DNA of 64,000 nucleotides from Amphiura filiformis (taxonomy: Eukaryota > Echinodermata > Ophiuroidea > Amphilepidida > Amphiuridae): the NCBI RefSeq assembly GCF_039555335.1, contig NC_092642.1:21793812-21857811 (forward strand). The letters run 5' to 3'. The stretch's first letter is position 1. Each line of letters begins with the position of its first letter. The notes below the pieces were generated by a model. The model was not told the origin of the DNA and searched no databases. It worked only from the letters and a program-made list of their open reading frames with translations. Below are positions 38,401 through 47,169 of the stretch, piece by piece. A program made the position numbers and the translations under genes.

Positions 38401-41400
38401 TAAGTTAATTATCATGTCTTCGACTAAGGCCCGTAACCCTTATTCGATTAGGGAATTCACGGTGATCAGTGTACAAATTAAGTGGTAATCTGGTAGTCCT
38501 GAAACCCAGATTTGCCGACGGATAACCAGAAATTCACTGCAGGTTATCTGTGGGACACCCACACTTTTTTCACCTTCATGCAGAATCAAAATGATTCAGT
38601 CCCGATATTTTATTAAGCTTACGAAAAATCACATTGCTTTCCAGTTCTGTCTAGTCTTCGTACTCCTCAAAGCTTTTATTAAGTTTCAAACCACCACATC
38701 CCCACATAATTAGTTATGCTCAAGTGTGCACTGTGTGGCCTTCTTTCAGTCCAAACTATAGTAAGAATTCCAATTGAATGAACGCAGCTTTTAACAGCTG
38801 CACTCGATCCAACCGCGATCGTATATTGCGATTTCAAACTACAACGCTTAACGCATACGACCTTGGATACAATGCTATCCAATCACGAGTGCGTTGGCAT
38901 GGTTGGATTCACTTCGCGTTACTCACGCACAGTCGCTGCACGCTGGCGTACATCGCGCAGTTTACGCAAATAGTCGTCACGCTATTGAAAGCTGCGTTCA
39001 TTCAATTGGAATTCCCACTATAGTACAGTGGCTTTGTGGGCGCAACAGCGGTGCCTGTGATGATGACGAGGCTTTGACATCAGCCAAAAACTTAGATTTT
39101 AGAATCTTATGACACTGGATTTTGTATTGATTTGTGTCTTTTCTTTTTAATATTTTGAGTACTTAGTAGTTATGATATTTTATTAAATCCCAATTTTGGC
39201 GGATATAATAAACGGATTACCAAAAACTCTGGCGGATGACCAGATTTAATGACCTGGTCATCCGCCGGATATTCGCGGATAACCTGATTTTTTTGTCTTA
39301 ATTTGTACACTGACGGTGATGCTACATCAGCAGTGCGGCGCATTGCCGAAACACCTGGAAAACATAAAACAATGGCTGATCCACACTGATTCTAAAGATT
39401 TCAGCAAAGTGGACTGCTGCAAACACACTCCAGGGTCAGGGACAGAATTATAACAATTAGGGGGGTACTACCATAGACATACCACCTAGACCTATTACTG
39501 CCTATCCTTTACCACAGCGGGAGGTGAAGCCCCGTATCCAAGGTGATATTGACGGATTGATGGGGTTACTAGGCGCGGGGAAATATCGCATACATGTTTG
39601 ACGCGCTCGTTTGCGTGATTACTGCGCCGTTATCACCGCGCAAATGCAACATGTTCCATAGACGCGAACATGTCTGCTTGTTTGCGTCCAGGTATGCGTC
39701 CTTGTCAAATTCGTTGCTAAGCAGTGTTGGCTTCACTACGCGAGTCAAAGTTATTGGTCTAGGTTCTCGTTTGTCTGGGGGCTCCTACCGGGAAAACGAG
39801 ACGGAAGACTACCCATACATTGAAACATATGTTAAACTTTCATCGATTTGCAATCGACTGGTTATCCTTAAATTTCTCAGAAAGCGCCGAAAAGGCCTCA
39901 AAACGAGCAAATAAAACTGGTGTTTTTACACGTATTTCAATGGGACAATTATTTAGTGGTGTGCGCCCAAGGGCCTAGGAGTAAAACCGTGCTTTTCAGA
40001 GATTCAGCCAAAATTGAAATGGCTTTTGATTAAATTGCAGTTTTTCGATTTAAATAGATAGTTTATATGTTAGTGAATATATTTAATGCGTTTTAGATGC
40101 AAATTGCGCTAAGATTATTCCCCAGAGGCCTTCAAAGTTCAAGAAATTGCCACAAATTGTGTGAAAACAAGATTTCTTGGATTTAAAGCAATTTGGGCTT
40201 AAGGTGAAAAAAATCGGTGCGTGCCGTTTAAAGCTGCCAAATCTTGGTTTTATATGGGCGGGGGGGGGGGGGGGGATTGTTATAAATCATTAACAGTAGA
40301 CCCATGCAATTGTGAAACGTGATTTCCTCTCATTTAAAACCGAATTTCATCAGATGGAAGGTCAAAAACTATCTAGAGAATTGGAATTTAATGCAAATAT
40401 AGAAGAGTAAGCATGAATGGTCAAAATGTTGAAAATTTGCCTATTGTCGGAATCCACCATGTAACTTTGAAAGGGAATTTCTCTTGAAGTGAATGTCACA
40501 GAGCAATTCTGTTACGAGCGTTTTACTCAAAACATTTTATATTTCAAGAAAAAGATAAAAGAATTAAATTTTATGAACATCAGAAACCCTTGAAGGGAGC
40601 ACACCACTAAATCAATGCGCCATTTGTGCAACCCTACTGAGTTCCGGTAAAATACAGAAAGTTTTTGAGGTATAATGGGCTGCTCTTTGGACTAATAATC
40701 AGAAAGAGTAGCGAATTATAGCTTAAATAAAAGTGTAAAGCCTGTGCATGAATTTGAATCACTAAAAAAGTCGCATTTTATAATTATCGAGAAAATAGGT
40801 CCGCGTGATTAAAAATGGGCAGAAACGGGTTTACAGTCATGAGAGCATGTCAAAAACAGTGAGGGCGCTGTTTAGCGGCTCCTACATAGACATACCACCT
40901 AGACCTATTACTGCCTATCCTTTACCACAGCGGAGGTGAAGCCCGTATCCAAGGTGATATTGACGGATTGACGGGGTAACTAGGCGCTGGGAAATATCGC
41001 ATACATGTTTGACGAGCTTGTTTGCGTGATTACTGCGCCGTTAACGCCGCGTCAAATGCAACATGTTCCATAGACGCGAACATGTCTGCTTGTTTGCGTC
41101 CTTGTCAAATTCGTTGCTAAGCAGTGTCGGCTTCACTACGCGAGTCAAAGTTATTGGTCTAGGTTCTCGTTTGTCTGGGGGCTCCTACCGGGAAAACGAG
41201 ACGGAAGACTACCCATACATTGAAACATATGTTAAACTTTCATCGATTTGCAATCGACTGGTTATCCTTAAATTTCTCAGAAAGCGCCGAAAAGGCCTCA
41301 AAACGAGCAAATAAAACTGGTGTTTTTACACGTATTTCAATGGGACAATTATTTAGTGGTGTGCGCCCTTCGAAGGGCCTAGGAGTAAAACCGTGCTTTT

Positions 41401-44196
41401 CAGAGATTCAGCCAAAATTGAAATGGCTTTTGATTAAATTGCAGTTTTTTCGATTTAAATAGATAGTTTATATGTTAGTGAATATATTTAATGCGTTTTA
41501 AAAGCGCCGAAAAGGCCTCAAAACGAGCAAATAAAACTGGTGTTTTTACACGTATTTCAATGGGACAATTATTTAGTGGTGTGCGCCCTTGAAGGGCCTA
41601 GGAGTAAAACCGTGCTTTTCAGAGATTCAGCCAAAATTGAAATGGCTTTTGATTAAATTGCAGTTTTTTCGATTTAAATAGATAGTTTATATGTTAGTGA
41701 ATATATTTAAGGCCCTTCGCACTTGATTATTAGTTTCCTGTTTACCGCCCGCGTCAGGGGCTATTTTAACGTGCCTCACTGTCACGTACGTGACGAGATA
41801 AATTATTTGTGCAGTGACAATTAACCATCCGTGTAGATATGCTTTAATAGTAGACAATGGTAAAGCCTTTCTTACGGTCACATTCAGGTAAAAATGTCAT
41901 TTTTTATTTTTGAAACGCACTCTACTTCATCAACACTTTTATCTCATTGCACGAACGTGACGGTGAGGCACGTTAAAATAGCCCCTGGCCCGCGTCCAAA
42001 ATTGAAAATCTCAAAATAATTAATTATTTTATTTTTATTTCTAATTTTCTCCTTTAAAATAACTTTCAACTACTTCTACTTGCCATTTCTGACTTTAATG
42101 ATATCAACAATAATGATGAATCAACAAAGGGTACAACTCCACCTTCACTTATTTATAAAATCAAATATTGTTGTGAAATAATTAAATGCCTGCTCCAGTC
42201 AAAACGAGTCAATAGTTGCTTATAATAGTTCAAACTAAATAAAGAAAATAAAAGATAATTAATAATTAATAATTAAAAGTCACCTCGTCCCTTTTTCAAA
42301 ATCTTTAACAGGAAACTAATAATCAAGTGCGAAGGGCCTAATGCGTTTTAGATGCAAATTGCGCTAACATTATTCCCCCAGAGGCCTTCAAAGTTCAAGA
42401 AATTGCCACAAATTGTGTGAAAACAAGATTTCTTGGATTTAAAGCAATTTGGGCTTAAGGTGACAAATCGGTGCGTGCTGCTTTAAAGCTGCCAAATCTT
42501 GGTTTTATATGGGCGGGGGGTGATTGTTATAAATCATTAACAGTAGACCCATGCAATTGTGAAACGTGATTTACTCTCATTTAAAACCGAATTTCATCAG
42601 ATGGAAGGTCAAAAACTATCTAGAGAATTGGAATTTAATGCAAATATAGAAGAGTAAGCATGATCTATGAATGGTCAAAATGTTGAAAATTTGCCTATTT
42701 TCGGAATCCACTCAAAACATTTTATATTTCAAGAAAAAGATAAAAGAATTAAATTTTATGAACATCAGAAACCCTTGAAGGGAGAACACCACTAAATCAA
42801 TGCGCCATTTGTGCAACCCTACTGAGTTCGGTAAAATACAGAAAGTTTTTGAGGTATAATGGGCTGCTCTTTGGACTAATAATCAGAAAGAGTAGCGAAT
42901 TATAGCTTAAATAAAAGTGTAAAGCCTGTGCATGAATTTGAATCACTAAAAAGTCGCATTTTTATAATTATCGAGAAAATAGGTCCGTGTATTAAAAAAT
43001 GGGCAGAAACGGGTTTACAGTCATGAGAGCATGTCAAAAACAGTGAGGGCGCTGTTTAGCGGCTCCTACATAGACATACCACCTAGACCTATTACTGCCT
43101 ATCCTTTACCACAGCGGGAGGTGAAGCCCCATATCCAAGGTGATATTGACGGATTGACGGGGTTACTAGGCGCGGGGAAATATCGCATACATGTTTGACG
43201 CGCTTGCGTTTGCGTGATTACTGCGCCGTTATCACCGCGCAAATGCAACATGTTCCATAGACGCGAACATGTCTGCTTGTTTGCGTCCGGGTATGCGTCC
43301 TTGTCAAATTCGTTGCTAAGCAGTGTCGGCTTCACTACGCGAGTCAAAGTTATTGGTCTAGGTTCTCGTTTGTCTGGGGGTACTACACCCCTGCCCAATT
43401 TTTGGGAGACTGGGAGGGATCAGAATAAAAAAATGATGGAGCCTATTCTTGACTGTCATGACTGTCTGTGTAATATTCCTTCAACCAGCTGCCGTGCGGT
43501 AAGTCTTAAGCTGAATTTATACTCGATCGCTTTTGCAGAAAAGCGATTTTCACGCATGCTCAATGTTTACTTACATTTCCAGAGCGTCAAGCCGATCAAT
43601 CGATTCAAATCGCGGAGGCAAAAGCGACGTCGCTTTTGCAAGTTGAAGAAATCTCAACTTCCCAGCGATATCGCTTGACACGTGAATGCGTCAACCAATC
43701 ATATACAACCAACTGGATCTATTATTTTGCTAATTAATTTACCTTTCTCAATTTTTAACTTTTGGTGATAAATTAATTCAAAGCAATAATTATTGACAGC
43801 AACTCATGTTTTAAAAATGTATTTTGTGGCATTTAGAATATTTTAATTGTCGTCTGCAATCGCTATCGCCGTGATAAGTATAAATGCAAAAGCGACGGGC
43901 GATGCATCGCAAAATTCGGCGATTGCAAATCGCTTTTTCAAAAGCGATTAATCGCATCGCTCGGCGATCGAGTATAAATTCAGCTTTATACGATGGACAG
44001 ATAGTATCAGTTTGTGAATGAGGACATCGTACTATGCGACCTTGTACTAAGGGTAGGCGAGCCCGAGGTAAGCTTACGCCTGTGCTGTACGCGGAACTTT
44101 ATAAATTATTGTTTATTTATAACTTACGATTGCCACTGAATGTGGTGTTGGTCCAGTGACCTCACGGGTACGTCTTGGTTTCTGTGTTGCCAACAT
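29122..44196 (-). CDS. CFAP53: CFAP53 (CCDC11), cilia- and flagella-associated protein 53, seven coding exons
   Basis: Coiled-coil protein of the trichohyalin-plectin-homology type, known as a microtubule-inner/centriolar-satellite protein of motile cilia needed for left-right patterning. Coding exons on the minus strand: 44128-44196, 37125-37352, 35219-35392, 34018-34321, 32530-32748, 30938-31154, 29122-29462. All introns are GT-AG and phases match. The product is about 517 residues once two single-base gaps in exon 2 are allowed for; human CFAP53 is about 514. Compared with the human protein as I remember it: the N-terminus has EVTGPTP (human EVKGPTP), the middle has LRDLLAKEEAEY (LRELLALEENEY) and EECEELR (ERCEELR), and the C-terminus has IHPMRKA in both. 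Nearly the whole protein is charged (E, K, R, Q) alpha helix; no signal peptide or membrane segment. Introns are loaded with MITEs. The family assignment is firm; the exact start rests on the single ATG before the conserved EVTGPTP. Confidence 0.93.
29510..29771. mobile_element. GGGCTATTCCA-type MITE in CFAP53 intron 6
   Basis: Begins GGGCTATTCCATTTAAAATC and ends inverted-related GGAATTATGGCCC. Inside, CTTCCACAGAGGGAGT and CCCTCTGTGGAGGAC pair. The ends resemble those of the 10490-12173 element (GGGCTATTTCA), so both may belong to one superfamily. Confidence 0.55.
30252..30303. repeat. Hairpin repeat in CFAP53 intron 6
   Basis: AGGGAACAAACCAAAAGATC pairs with GGTCTTTTGGCTTGTTCCCT apart from two or three mismatches. 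Confidence 0.65.
30436..30555. mobile_element. CTGCAGATCCGTCGG-type MITE, copy 1 (CFAP53 intron 6)
   Basis: Ends TGCAGATCTGTCGG and CCGACGGATCTGCA. The interior AATAAATGCTAACCTCATC and GACATCATCCAAGCAGCA is nearly identical to the element at 59504-59619. Confidence 0.65.
30606..30840. mobile_element. Fold-back element with TTCGGACTAG sub-repeats (CFAP53 intron 6)
   Basis: GTGACTTCTCTCTAG at the left is matched by CTAGAGAGTTGTCAC at the right. In between, GGTTCTCTAGTCCGAA-like words occur in both orientations and a GGTTAGGGTTAG stretch lies near 30674. Confidence 0.6.
30938..31154 (-). CDS. CFAP53: CFAP53 coding exon 6
   Basis: 72 codons plus one base, from KELREEDQRYRDYL to ETRKKQVEER. Acceptor CCAACAG, donor GTGAGT. 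The first base of the next codon (T) joins TG of exon 7 to give Leu. It corresponds to the human EFDRILEED...VMCTRKLQVQEK stretch. Confidence 0.92.
31615..32424 (+). repeat. ACTC/ATCTTACTC microsatellite in CFAP53 intron 5
   Basis: About 0.8 kb of CACT-type tetranucleotides punctuated by CATCTTACTCACT. Because neither repeat contains stops in one frame, a spurious 349-codon plus-strand frame of THSLTHSSYSL repeats runs through it and on into antisense of exon 5. Confidence 0.95.
32530..32748 (-). CDS. CFAP53: CFAP53 coding exon 5
   Basis: Exactly 73 codons, phase 0 at both ends, from TEERNLRALEQQR to EALEFAQRK. Acceptor TTTCCAG, donor GTTAGT. A tract of four Gln lies in the first third. An ACTC-type microsatellite in intron 5 begins about 110 bp from the donor. 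Confidence 0.92.
34018..34321 (-). CDS. CFAP53: CFAP53 coding exon 4
   Basis: Largest internal exon, 101 codons after one carried base. Starts EECEELRATLTRRHMDE and ends AEEGRLL in phase 0. Acceptor TTACAG, donor GTAAGG. Contains LWEQDRLDKAAREERE, corresponding to LWEEDRLAKEKREAQE of the human protein. Strongly helical and charged. Confidence 0.93.
34497..34743. mobile_element. Fold-back MITE in CFAP53 intron 3
   Basis: Terminal repeats of about 30 bp: GTTATAGTTTGATCAGCTCG at the left against CGAGCTGATCAAAGTATAAC at the right, continuing into AATAGGCGG/CCGCCGATT. Non-coding interior. Confidence 0.7.
35219..35392 (-). CDS. CFAP53: CFAP53 coding exon 3
   Basis: 58 residues beginning LRDLLAKEEAEYITEMEE and ending EKMDQRW plus AG. 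Acceptor TTCCACAG, donor GTAAAG. Split codons at both ends (CG/A for Arg, AG/G for Arg) agree with exons 2 and 4. This is one of the best-conserved parts of the protein. Confidence 0.92.
36247..36440. mobile_element. Fold-back MITE in CFAP53 intron 2
   Basis: About 50-bp arms pair through TTTTTGTAATT, GAGAAC, AAGTACAAAAT and GGTTCAAG with few mismatches. Confidence 0.7.
36510..36760 (+). pseudogene. LINE reverse-transcriptase C-terminal fragment in CFAP53 intron 2
   Basis: The plus strand encodes a short piece including GDKSIDVPAPTLWNSL, matching the tail of non-LTR retrotransposon polymerases (typically FSVAAPRLWNSLP followed by FKxxLKTHLF). The reading breaks after this motif: frameshift, with FKRF/GFEVSL spread over two frames. 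Truncated at both ends; no upstream polymerase domain. Inserted opposite to CFAP53. Confidence 0.6.
37125..37352 (-). CDS. CFAP53: CFAP53 coding exon 2, with two apparent 1-base gaps
   Basis: Begins after a TTGCAG acceptor with RAKMPSKLPPDHLILERR and ends with LEDRRQ plus CG before a GTAAGA donor. The upstream frame runs into TAA and the downstream frame has a TGA, and they overlap at 37219-37235. Adding one A (minus strand) to each of two A-runs, 37219-37223 and 37232-37235, joins them through LKNDWEKITDKRI, which lines up with LKAEWDQ in the human protein. The corrected length (230) also gives the phase required by exon 3. Either assembly homopolymer errors or real lesions. Confidence 0.82.
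38755..39024. mobile_element. 270-bp MITE with 37-bp TIRs (CFAP53 intron 1)
   Basis: ACTATAGT at both ends, then GAATTCCAATTGAATGAACG and CAGCTTT, identical inverted apart from two bases. Non-coding; short open frames inside are artefacts. Confidence 0.8.
41711..42338. mobile_element. Harbinger-type MITE with TAA target-site duplication
   Basis: Terminal repeats of about 32 bp start GGCCCTTCGCACTTGATTAT and end with its complement. TAA flanks both sides. The paralogous place in unit 1 (near 40082) has a single TAA, giving a real empty site. A 3-bp target duplication and GGCC ends fit PIF/Harbinger. Confidence 0.85.
41755..41987. mobile_element. hAT-type MITE nested in the Harbinger-type MITE
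   Basis: CAGGGGCTATTTTAACGTGC and its complement form the ends. Perfect 8-bp target-site duplications GCCCGCGT lie at 41747-41754 and 41988-41995. These are hAT hallmarks. Non-coding, 233 bp. Confidence 0.85.
43508..43986. mobile_element. 479-bp TIR element near the start of CFAP53 intron 1
   Basis: AAGCTGAATTTATACTCGAT at the left, exactly inverted at the right. Inside, AAAAGCGAT and GCAAAAGCGACG words recur. No transposase. Confidence 0.75.
44128..44196 (-). CDS. CFAP53: CFAP53 coding exon 1
   Basis: 23 codons, MLATQKPRRTREVTGPTPHS and three more residues, ending in phase 0 at a consensus GTAAGT donor (44122-44127 on the plus strand reads ACTTAC). The EVTGPTP block matches the conserved N-terminus of CFAP53, which fixes the start. 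Intron 1 that follows is 6.8 kb, the longest in the gene. Confidence 0.85.
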
Positions 44197-44467
44197 TTTG
44201 TAGGTAAACTAAAATAAATTCGATGTAAACAAAGTGAAACTTGATAAGTTGATGTGAGAAATCAGTGCACACAAATGCACCCAATTTTAGTTCTTCTAAG
44301 ATGTTCAAACTTTAAACAGATTTAAGATCCACGATCCTTGTTTTGTTAATTAGTACTGAATGCACTTGAATCTTCAAAAATAATGGGGAAATTTACGAAT
44401 TTTGCTATTTTTTTCTTTTTTTTTATTCGTCAATGCATGCTCAGCGAGCGACCATTATGGTTTATCG

Positions 44468-44475
44468 TGACGTCA
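44468..44475. promoter_or_regulatory. CRE-like palindrome TGACGTCA upstream of CFAP53
   Basis: Perfect CREB/ATF consensus octamer about 270 bp upstream of the CFAP53 start codon. I searched the adjacent sequence for an RFX X-box, expected for ciliary genes, and found no convincing copy. A promoter role is inferred from position only. Confidence 0.3.
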
Positions 44476-44676
44476 TATCTCCCTGACAACAGGAAATTTT
44501 ATAGCGCCCTCTAATATTCTATAACCCACAGGTATTCCCAGGAGTCTCACGACAGGTTTGCTCAAATAATGCAACACTTATACAGAAAGAAGATTTTCGT
44601 CTCAGATTTTCTGAAGGAGCGTCAAGCTGGAGTGGAGGCGTGTTAAGCAATGTTTTTTTTTTGTGTGTTTGCTTTT

Positions 44677-44693
44677 CTATCTTCTGAAGATAG
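44677..44693. repeat. Isolated dyad box CTATCTTC-T-GAAGATAG
   Basis: Perfect 8-bp arms with one central base. Same family as the box that brackets modules at 47-50 kb (GCTATCTTCAGAAGATAGC). A half copy ACTGAAGATAGCAATTA lies near 45152. Confidence 0.6.
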
Positions 44694-45220
44694 CATTTAA
44701 AGGAGTATTTCGTGATCCTAGCATCCTTATTTTTATGACATTTTTCAGTATCCACGAAAAAAAGCTTAGGCCTATGTTCCCAAAATTTCAGGTGATTCTG
44801 ATTTTGCGTTTGCGAGTTAGGCCTATGTATGATTTAGGCTAGACATGATGTGTTGTAACGAAATTCAAATTTCACGATATCTTTGCAAAACGAATTAATC
44901 TGCAAAAATTTGTTTGTACATAGCCTAAACCTGAGACTATAATAGTATCAGGCCTAAACATTATATGTAGCCCGGTTTCCAGTGATAAAATCTCAACTTT
45001 TTTTTGGAGAAAAGTTGGGGGATGATGCTATGGATCACGAAATGCCCTTTTACTAGGGCTTACAAATTAAATAATTAATACCTTCAGCAGAAGCTACGAA
45101 GAAACTCTTTCGGTATAGGCCTAATGTTTTGTAATTTGTTGGCTTCTAAACTACTGAAGATAGCAATTACGGCGGGTTTGTAAAGATATAAAGGACAGTC
45201 CATCAGTGTTGTATATAGTA

Positions 45221-45328
45221 CCGAGACCGAGACCAGGCAGTCCGAGACCAAGACCGAGACCCGAGCTGGTCCGAGAACGAGACTAAGACCGAGACCGAGA
45301 CCGAGACCGAGACCAAGACCGAGACTGG
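45221..45328. repeat. GAGACC hexanucleotide microsatellite
   Basis: Imperfect copies of GAGACC with substitutions (GAGACCAA, GAGAACGA). Purine-rich strand. Confidence 0.9.
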
Positions 45329-45348
45329 GCTTGAAAGTAATATCATTA

Positions 45349-45569
45349 CACTGTAAAAACAGTGTTTAGAAAGTGCCAGGGTGGCAAGAATGTGTTTAGA
45401 AACGTTATGTTTAGAATATGGATGTCATCATTGTTTAGAAATTAAACACCATCACTGACCAATGTTGAGAAATTTGACACATGATGTTTAGCTTTTAAAC
45501 GTGTTTACAAAGTGGTGGCAAAATTGTGTTTAGAAAAGTGTTTAATCGCTAAACACTGTTTTTGCAGTG
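45349..45569. mobile_element. 221-bp MITE, CACTGYAAAAACA termini
   Basis: CACTGTAAAAACAGTGTTTA at the left against CTAAACACTGTTTTTGCAGTG (inverted) at the right. GTGTTTAGAA words recur inside as sub-repeats. It shares its terminal 13 bases with the element at 46789-47165. Confidence 0.75.
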
Positions 45570-45574
45570 ATAGG

Positions 45575-45781
45575 CCCTAATGAATGAGAACTATCTCGGT
45601 GACTGGCGTATAGGGTGCCACAAAATCACGCTGTGCGTTTAGTGGCATCCTCATCCACTGCTTCTCATACTTTTGTTATATTTCAAAATGTTCTTCACTA
45701 TTTTGTAAAAAGAATTTATTTTTCTGTATTCTGTTAACTTTATAATTGAATGGATGAAATAAAACTGAAACTGAAACTGGT
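45575..45781 (+). repeat. Possible retroelement 3' end with CTGAAA tail
   Basis: The sequence ends in AATGGATGAAATAAAACTG followed by CTGAAACTGAAACTGG. The short CTGAAA repeat tail after a T-rich segment resembles a LINE or SINE 3' end. No coding piece is attached. Confidence 0.3.
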
Positions 45782-46019
45782 GCATGATGGGCCATACAAT
45801 CGATTTTTAGTGCTAGCTCTTTAAGCACTATACCAAAATTCAATTATATTTCAAAATATTTGGATTTAAAACAAAAGAAATAAGGCGGTTCATAATTCAA
45901 ATGACCCGTTAGTAATATCGAAATGATAATAATTATTGGGCCCAAAAGCTATAATACTAGAATGCACTCATAAAGCTCTATGGTGCAATGCGCCTTTGAT
46001 CATGATGGCACATTAAAGC

Positions 46020-46426
46020 GGTACTACACCCCTGCCCAAGTTTGTGCCTATTTTTGTATTTTTCTTAAAATTATAGCGCATTGGGGACAAGTAAGATATG
46101 TATTTTATAAGGGCAAGGACTACAACTACTGCACTGTAAATTTTATCTCAGCACAGACAACAGTTGTGGGGTTACAGTCAAAAATGAGGGAAAACCAATA
46201 TTTGATCAATAAATCAATAACTACTTGCTTAGAGTTGATGAATTTTCAGTACAGTAGTTGTAGTCCTTGCCCCTATAATATAGGCTACATATCTTCATCA
46301 TCATCATCAGTCGGCTGCGGAGCAGGCGACTACAAGCTTTCTCCAACTAATACTTGTCACCAATGTGCTATAATTTTTGAGAAAAATGCAAAAATAGGTA
46401 TAAAATTGACCAGGGTTGTAGTACCC
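46020..46426. mobile_element. GGTACTACACCCC-type MITE, copy 1, with an inserted segment
   Basis: CGGTACTACACCCC at the left, GGTTGTAGTACCCC at the right. Arms continue through CCTATTTTTG and AAGGACTACAACTACTG / CAGTAGTTGTAGTCCTT. A foreign piece CATCATCATCATCAGTCGG to about 46357 interrupts the right arm. A 199-codon frame across the element is not a gene. Confidence 0.7.
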
Positions 46427-46788
46427 CTAAAGTTGCATGTATCTCTGCATGCCATATGTGTAAGTATGGAATTTGAAAAGGAAAAAAAAAATCCTCCCAC
46501 CAAAAAACATTTCGGTTTTAAAGAAACAATAAATGCACTTTGTCCTTTAATGTGGACGTTAGGAAAGATTTTAAAATAATCAAAAATATTACAAAAATGT
46601 TGTCTAAATATTATTGTTAACTGTTTTCTGCCAAACGTTAATGTTAAATGTTTTTTCAACTTCGGAATCGGAAATGTTATTGTAAAATATTATAAAAACT
46701 TTTCATAACCGTACATTTTAACATTATCTGGTAACCTTTGTGAGTCGTTCATCATGTTCATGTTGCCACTTTTTGGCACATAGGCCTA

Positions 46789-47165
46789 CACTGCAAAAAC
46801 AAGTGTTAATACATTAACACTATTTGAGCAACACTTTTTAAACATGTTAAACCGTTAATGTGTTAAAATATTAACATTTGTGTTAAAATATTAACAATTA
46901 TGTGTTACTGTTAAAATATTAACACTTTTACACTTTTATTAACACATTAACACTATGGTTAAATGAGGATGTTCATTTTTAAATGCTTTAACACGTTAAC
47001 ACCACTTTCCAAAAACAAGTGTTAATATAGTAAGTGTTACTTTTTTAAACACGTTAAACCGTTAATGTGTTCAAATATTAACATTTGTGTTTATATTTTA
47101 ACACACAATTGTTAATATATTAACGGTTTAACATGTTTAAAAAGTGTTGCTCTGTTTTTGCAGTG
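46789..47165. mobile_element. 377-bp MITE, CACTGCAAAAACA termini
   Basis: CACTGCAAAAACA at both ends. The interior is built of GTTAATAT/ATTAACAC words in both orientations, giving long self-complementarity. Related by termini to the 45349 element but with a different internal repeat. Confidence 0.75.
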
Positions 47166-47169
47166 TATA

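Larger units (their letters stand above)
39473..43379 (+). repeat. Tandem segmental duplication: two units and a partial third (CFAP53 intron 1)
   Basis: The word TAGACATACCACCTAGACC opens copies at 39473, 40887 and 43071. Unit 1 is 1.41 kb. Unit 2 is 2.18 kb because it carries an extra internal copy of about 0.2 kb (41499-41710) and a 628-bp insertion. The third copy stops at about 43379. Unit 1 has a 16-G run at 40260-40275 that is much shorter in unit 2. GGGGGTACTA lies at both outer edges. Confidence 0.9.

Noticed and set aside
40260..40275. G16 run as a regulatory G-quadruplex
   Set aside because: The duplicate in unit 2 has only a short run, so the tract is a slippage product and not a conserved feature.
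43214..43678. 154-codon plus-strand ORF
   Set aside because: It fuses the broken third copy of the tandem duplication with the neighbouring MITE DNA, so it is a chance frame across a junction.
44197..44520. RFX X-box upstream of CFAP53
   Set aside because: Half-sites such as GTTGCC and GTTGTC occur, but no pair with the required spacing and orientation was found.
45980..46579. 199-codon plus-strand ORF
   Set aside because: It lies across the GGTACTACACCCC-type MITE and its insert; no motif, no splice context, and it depends on the palindromic arms.
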